Origin: Acidimicrobiaceae bacterium
Lineage (GTDB): Bacteria; Actinomycetota; Acidimicrobiia; Acidimicrobiales; Microtrichaceae
Length of the DNA stretch: 7,625 bases
Assembly (NCBI GenBank): GCA_003514205.1
Contig: DORQ01000135.1
Span: 1 to 7,625 of the forward strand
Reading direction: 5' to 3'
The notes under the pieces were generated by a model, which saw nothing but the letters and a program-made list of their open reading frames with translations, made no database searches and had not been told where the DNA came from. Of the stretch, positions 6,106-7,625 are shown piece after piece (position 1 is the first letter of the stretch; each line of letters opens with the position of its first letter). Made by a program: the position numbers and the translations under genes.

Positions 6106-7625
6106 TCAGTCAGATCCTGGGCGTCGCGACTTCTCGTGGCCTGGATCTACATCCTCGACACCGGCAGGCAATGCCCGCCGGATCTCCTCCTCTGAGGGTT
6201 CGTACGTTTGTCGAGCCTCTGGCGGCAGCAGCGCAACGATTGCATGCATGATCCGCTCAGTATCGGCCTCTAGTGAGTCGTATTTCAGCTCGACTGGCTT
6301 TCCCACCCGAATCGTCACAACGGGCGACTTGCCAAGCGGATTGAGGTTGGGAAACTTCGCAGATCGGGGCCACACGTTCTCTGTCCCCCAGATCCCAATG
6401 GGAATCACTGGGGCCCGCGATCCTTCAGCTAGCCGCGCTGCGCCCCATCGACCCTTCAGCTCGGGATCAAAGAAGGCACGTCCACGTGGAATAGTGCCTT
6501 GGGGCATCAGCGCCACCATCTCCCCTGCTGCCAGCGCTTGTTCAGCTTCCTGGAGCGGCGCGTCGCTGCCAGTACCTCGTTCGACACGAATCCCACCCAT
6601 TGCACGAGCGAAGTCTCCGACAATCGGTGCATCGAAGACTTCCTTCTTTCCAAGGAACCTCACCGGGCGACCGCGTTTGCCAAGCGTCACCCCGATGGCA
6701 AGTGGGTCGAAGTAGCTGCGATGGTTACCAACAACGATCGCCGCTCCAGATTCGGGAATCCGTCCCGCTCCGTAGATTCGGAACCGGACATTTGGGAAGA
6801 ACTCAGGTCGAGCGCACATCATCGCGACCTTCTGAGGCTCAATCCCTGCAAACTTCGGTACACCAGCTGGAACATCAAAAAAGCGCGCAGGCCACCGACG
6901 AAGCGCAGCAACCGCAATCATTCTTGGGTCTGGATTGATGACGTGGGGTGTGCCGACGAGGGAGAGCATTGGCACGTCGTAGTAGCTGTCGCTATACGCA
7001 TGGCACTCGGCGAGATCGATGCCCATCTCCTCAGTCCAGACCCGAATCGCCCGAGCCTTTCCTTTGCCCCACACAAACTCGCCCACCGTTGTGCCGTCGA
7101 ATGCGCCGTCGGCCTGCCCGTAGGTTGTGGCGATGACATGATCGAAGCCCAACCGCTCCGCAAGTGAAGCAACCAGATGGCGCGGCGTGGTTGTGGCCAG
7201 CACCACAGCTCGGCCAGCTTCCCGATGCTCCGCGAACTCAACGTGTGCATATGCCAGGACCCGCTGCAACAACTCCTCAGTTGCGATCTCGACGGCCTCA
7301 GCCACCTTCGCAACTGACCAGCCCTTAGAGAAGCGCGCACCTTGGCGGGTCACCACCATGGATGGATAGTTCTCACCGAAGAGATCGAAGATCTTGAACA
7401 GAGCCGGCTCGAGGGGATTCTGGCGCTCTGGCAGAACTCCAACAGCCCGAAGCGCCTCGGAAAAGACCGGCCCACTCGCGCCCCTCAGCAACGTGCGGTC
7501 AAGATCAAAGAAGGCGGCACCAGTAAATGGCGCTGCTTTCTTCGCTGGCCCTGCTTTCTTGGATGGCGCTGCTTTCTTGGCTGGCGCTGCTTTCTTGGCT
7601 TGTGCTGCTTTTTTGGCTGGGGCTG
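6106..7625 (-). CDS. HAD-IB phosphatase / 1-acylglycerol-3-phosphate acyltransferase (PlsC) fusion, 5' end outside window
   Basis: The frame stays open from the window edge, so the N-terminus is missing; 505 residues are visible. Counting from the first complete codon, residues 1-34 are a basic KKAAPA-type repeat tail. The HAD domain follows: motif I FFDLDRT (38-44) with nucleophile D40 and acid/base D42, motif II near TTTP (144-147), motif III Lys at 187 or 189 (WGKGK) and motif IV YSDSYYD (210-216). The acyltransferase domain has NHRSYFD (300-306, the HX4D catalytic motif), GGIRVERG (343-350), MPQGT (373-377, where the usual motif is FPEGT) and VIPIGIWG (406-413). PlsC makes phosphatidic acid from lysophosphatidic acid at the membrane; the HAD partner's substrate is unknown. 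This architecture is typical of actinobacteria (compare Rv2483c). A TTG at 7491-7489 is not the start, because translation from there would remove HAD motif I. The acidic C-terminal tail (about 470-505) looks disordered. Confidence 0.9.
   Translation of the reverse strand, partial: APAKKAAQAKKAAPAKKAAPSKKAGPAKKAAPFTGAAFFDLDRTLLRGASGPVFSEALRAVGVLPERQNPLEPALFKIFDLFGENYPSMVVTRQGARFSKGWSVAKVAEAVEIATEELLQRVLAYAHVEFAEHREAGRAVVLATTTPRHLVASLAERLGFDHVIATTYGQADGAFDGTTVGEFVWGKGKARAIRVWTEEMGIDLAECHAYSDSYYDVPMLSLVGTPHVINPDPRMIAVAALRRWPARFFDVPAGVPKFAGIEPQKVAMMCARPEFFPNVRFRIYGAGRIPESGAAIVVGNHRSYFDPLAIGVTLGKRGRPVRFLGKKEVFDAPIVGDFARAMGGIRVERGTGSDAPLQEAEQALAAGEMVALMPQGTIPRGRAFFDPELKGRWGAARLAEGSRAPVIPIGIWGTENVWPRSAKFPNLNPLGKSPVVTIRVGKPVELKYDSLEADTERIMHAIVALLPPEARQTYEPSEEEIRRALPAGVEDVDPGHEKSRRPGSD
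7534..7623 (-). repeat. Tandem 18-bp coding repeats (KKAAPA-type tail)
   Basis: Five consecutive 18-base units start at 7534, 7552, 7570, 7588 and 7606 and run off the window end; a typical unit on the plus strand is TGCTTTCTTGGCTGGCGC. Read on the minus strand each gives Lys-Lys-Ala-Ala/Gly-Pro/Gln plus one small residue. Units differ by a few bases, mostly keeping the Lys-Lys-Ala core. The tail is strongly basic, like the PAKKA repeats of actinobacterial HupB and histone H1. The unit at 7606 contains a run of six A on the coding strand. Repeat number is likely to vary between strains. Confidence 0.9.

Noticed and set aside
5918..6715. Plus-strand open frame (265 codons) spanning the ATPase end and the PlsC gene
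   Set aside because: It overlaps two well-supported genes, is Ser/Arg/Pro-rich and shows no motif; it is a shadow frame.
7534..7625. Regularly spaced repeats as the edge of a CRISPR array
   Set aside because: The 18-base units are contiguous without spacers and keep an open coding frame into the HAD-PlsC protein.

Overview
The window looks like chromosomal DNA of a moderately high-GC actinobacterium (Actinomycetota). The GC content is in the high-50s percent by eye, not computed. The best lineage marker is the last gene, a fusion of a HAD-IB (SerB-like) phosphatase with a PlsC acyltransferase, an architecture typical of actinobacteria (Rv2483c of Mycobacterium tuberculosis is the familiar example). 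Its Lys-Ala-Pro-rich N-terminal repeats, the GTG starts and a possible leaderless start fit the same group. I see no rRNA, tRNA, CRISPR array, insertion sequence or phage gene.

Layout. Positions 1-148 are a non-coding leader. It holds a C-rich tract that is a G-quadruplex motif on the minus strand, a perfect 6-3-6 inverted repeat overlapping a possible -10 element, and a good ribosome binding site. It leads into nirK (149-1528, +), a membrane-anchored copper nitrite reductase with an extra N-terminal cupredoxin domain. All copper ligands and both catalytic residues of the reductase can be placed, as can a full type 1 copper site in the extra domain. A small VOC/glyoxalase-fold protein follows (1582-1959, +). 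It converges, with a 4-base gap, on a minus-strand pair: a six-helix membrane protein of unknown function (2666-3415) and, downstream of it, a zinc-ribbon protein of the zf-TFIIB type (1964-2596).

The 126-base divergent region 3416-3541 separates that pair from a plus-strand operon for a complete polar amino acid ABC importer: lipoprotein binding protein (3542-4399), membrane permease (4454-5320) and ATPase (5317-6075, ATGA overlap with the permease). Facing it on the minus strand is the HAD-PlsC fusion (6106 to beyond the window end). Its real N-terminus lies outside the window; the visible part begins with tandem 18-bp repeats coding for a KKAAPA-type basic tail.

How the genes work together. 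The importer operon is self-contained, and the PlsC fusion belongs to phospholipid synthesis. nirK would reduce nitrite to nitric oxide outside the membrane, with the fused cupredoxin probably passing electrons to the reductase core. No nitric oxide reductase, nitrite sensor or dedicated electron donor is visible. I do not find a convincing undescribed multi-gene system. The best leads are the nirK control region, the uncharacterised membrane protein with buried acidic and histidine residues and its zinc-ribbon neighbour, and the basic repeat tail on a lipid-synthesis enzyme.
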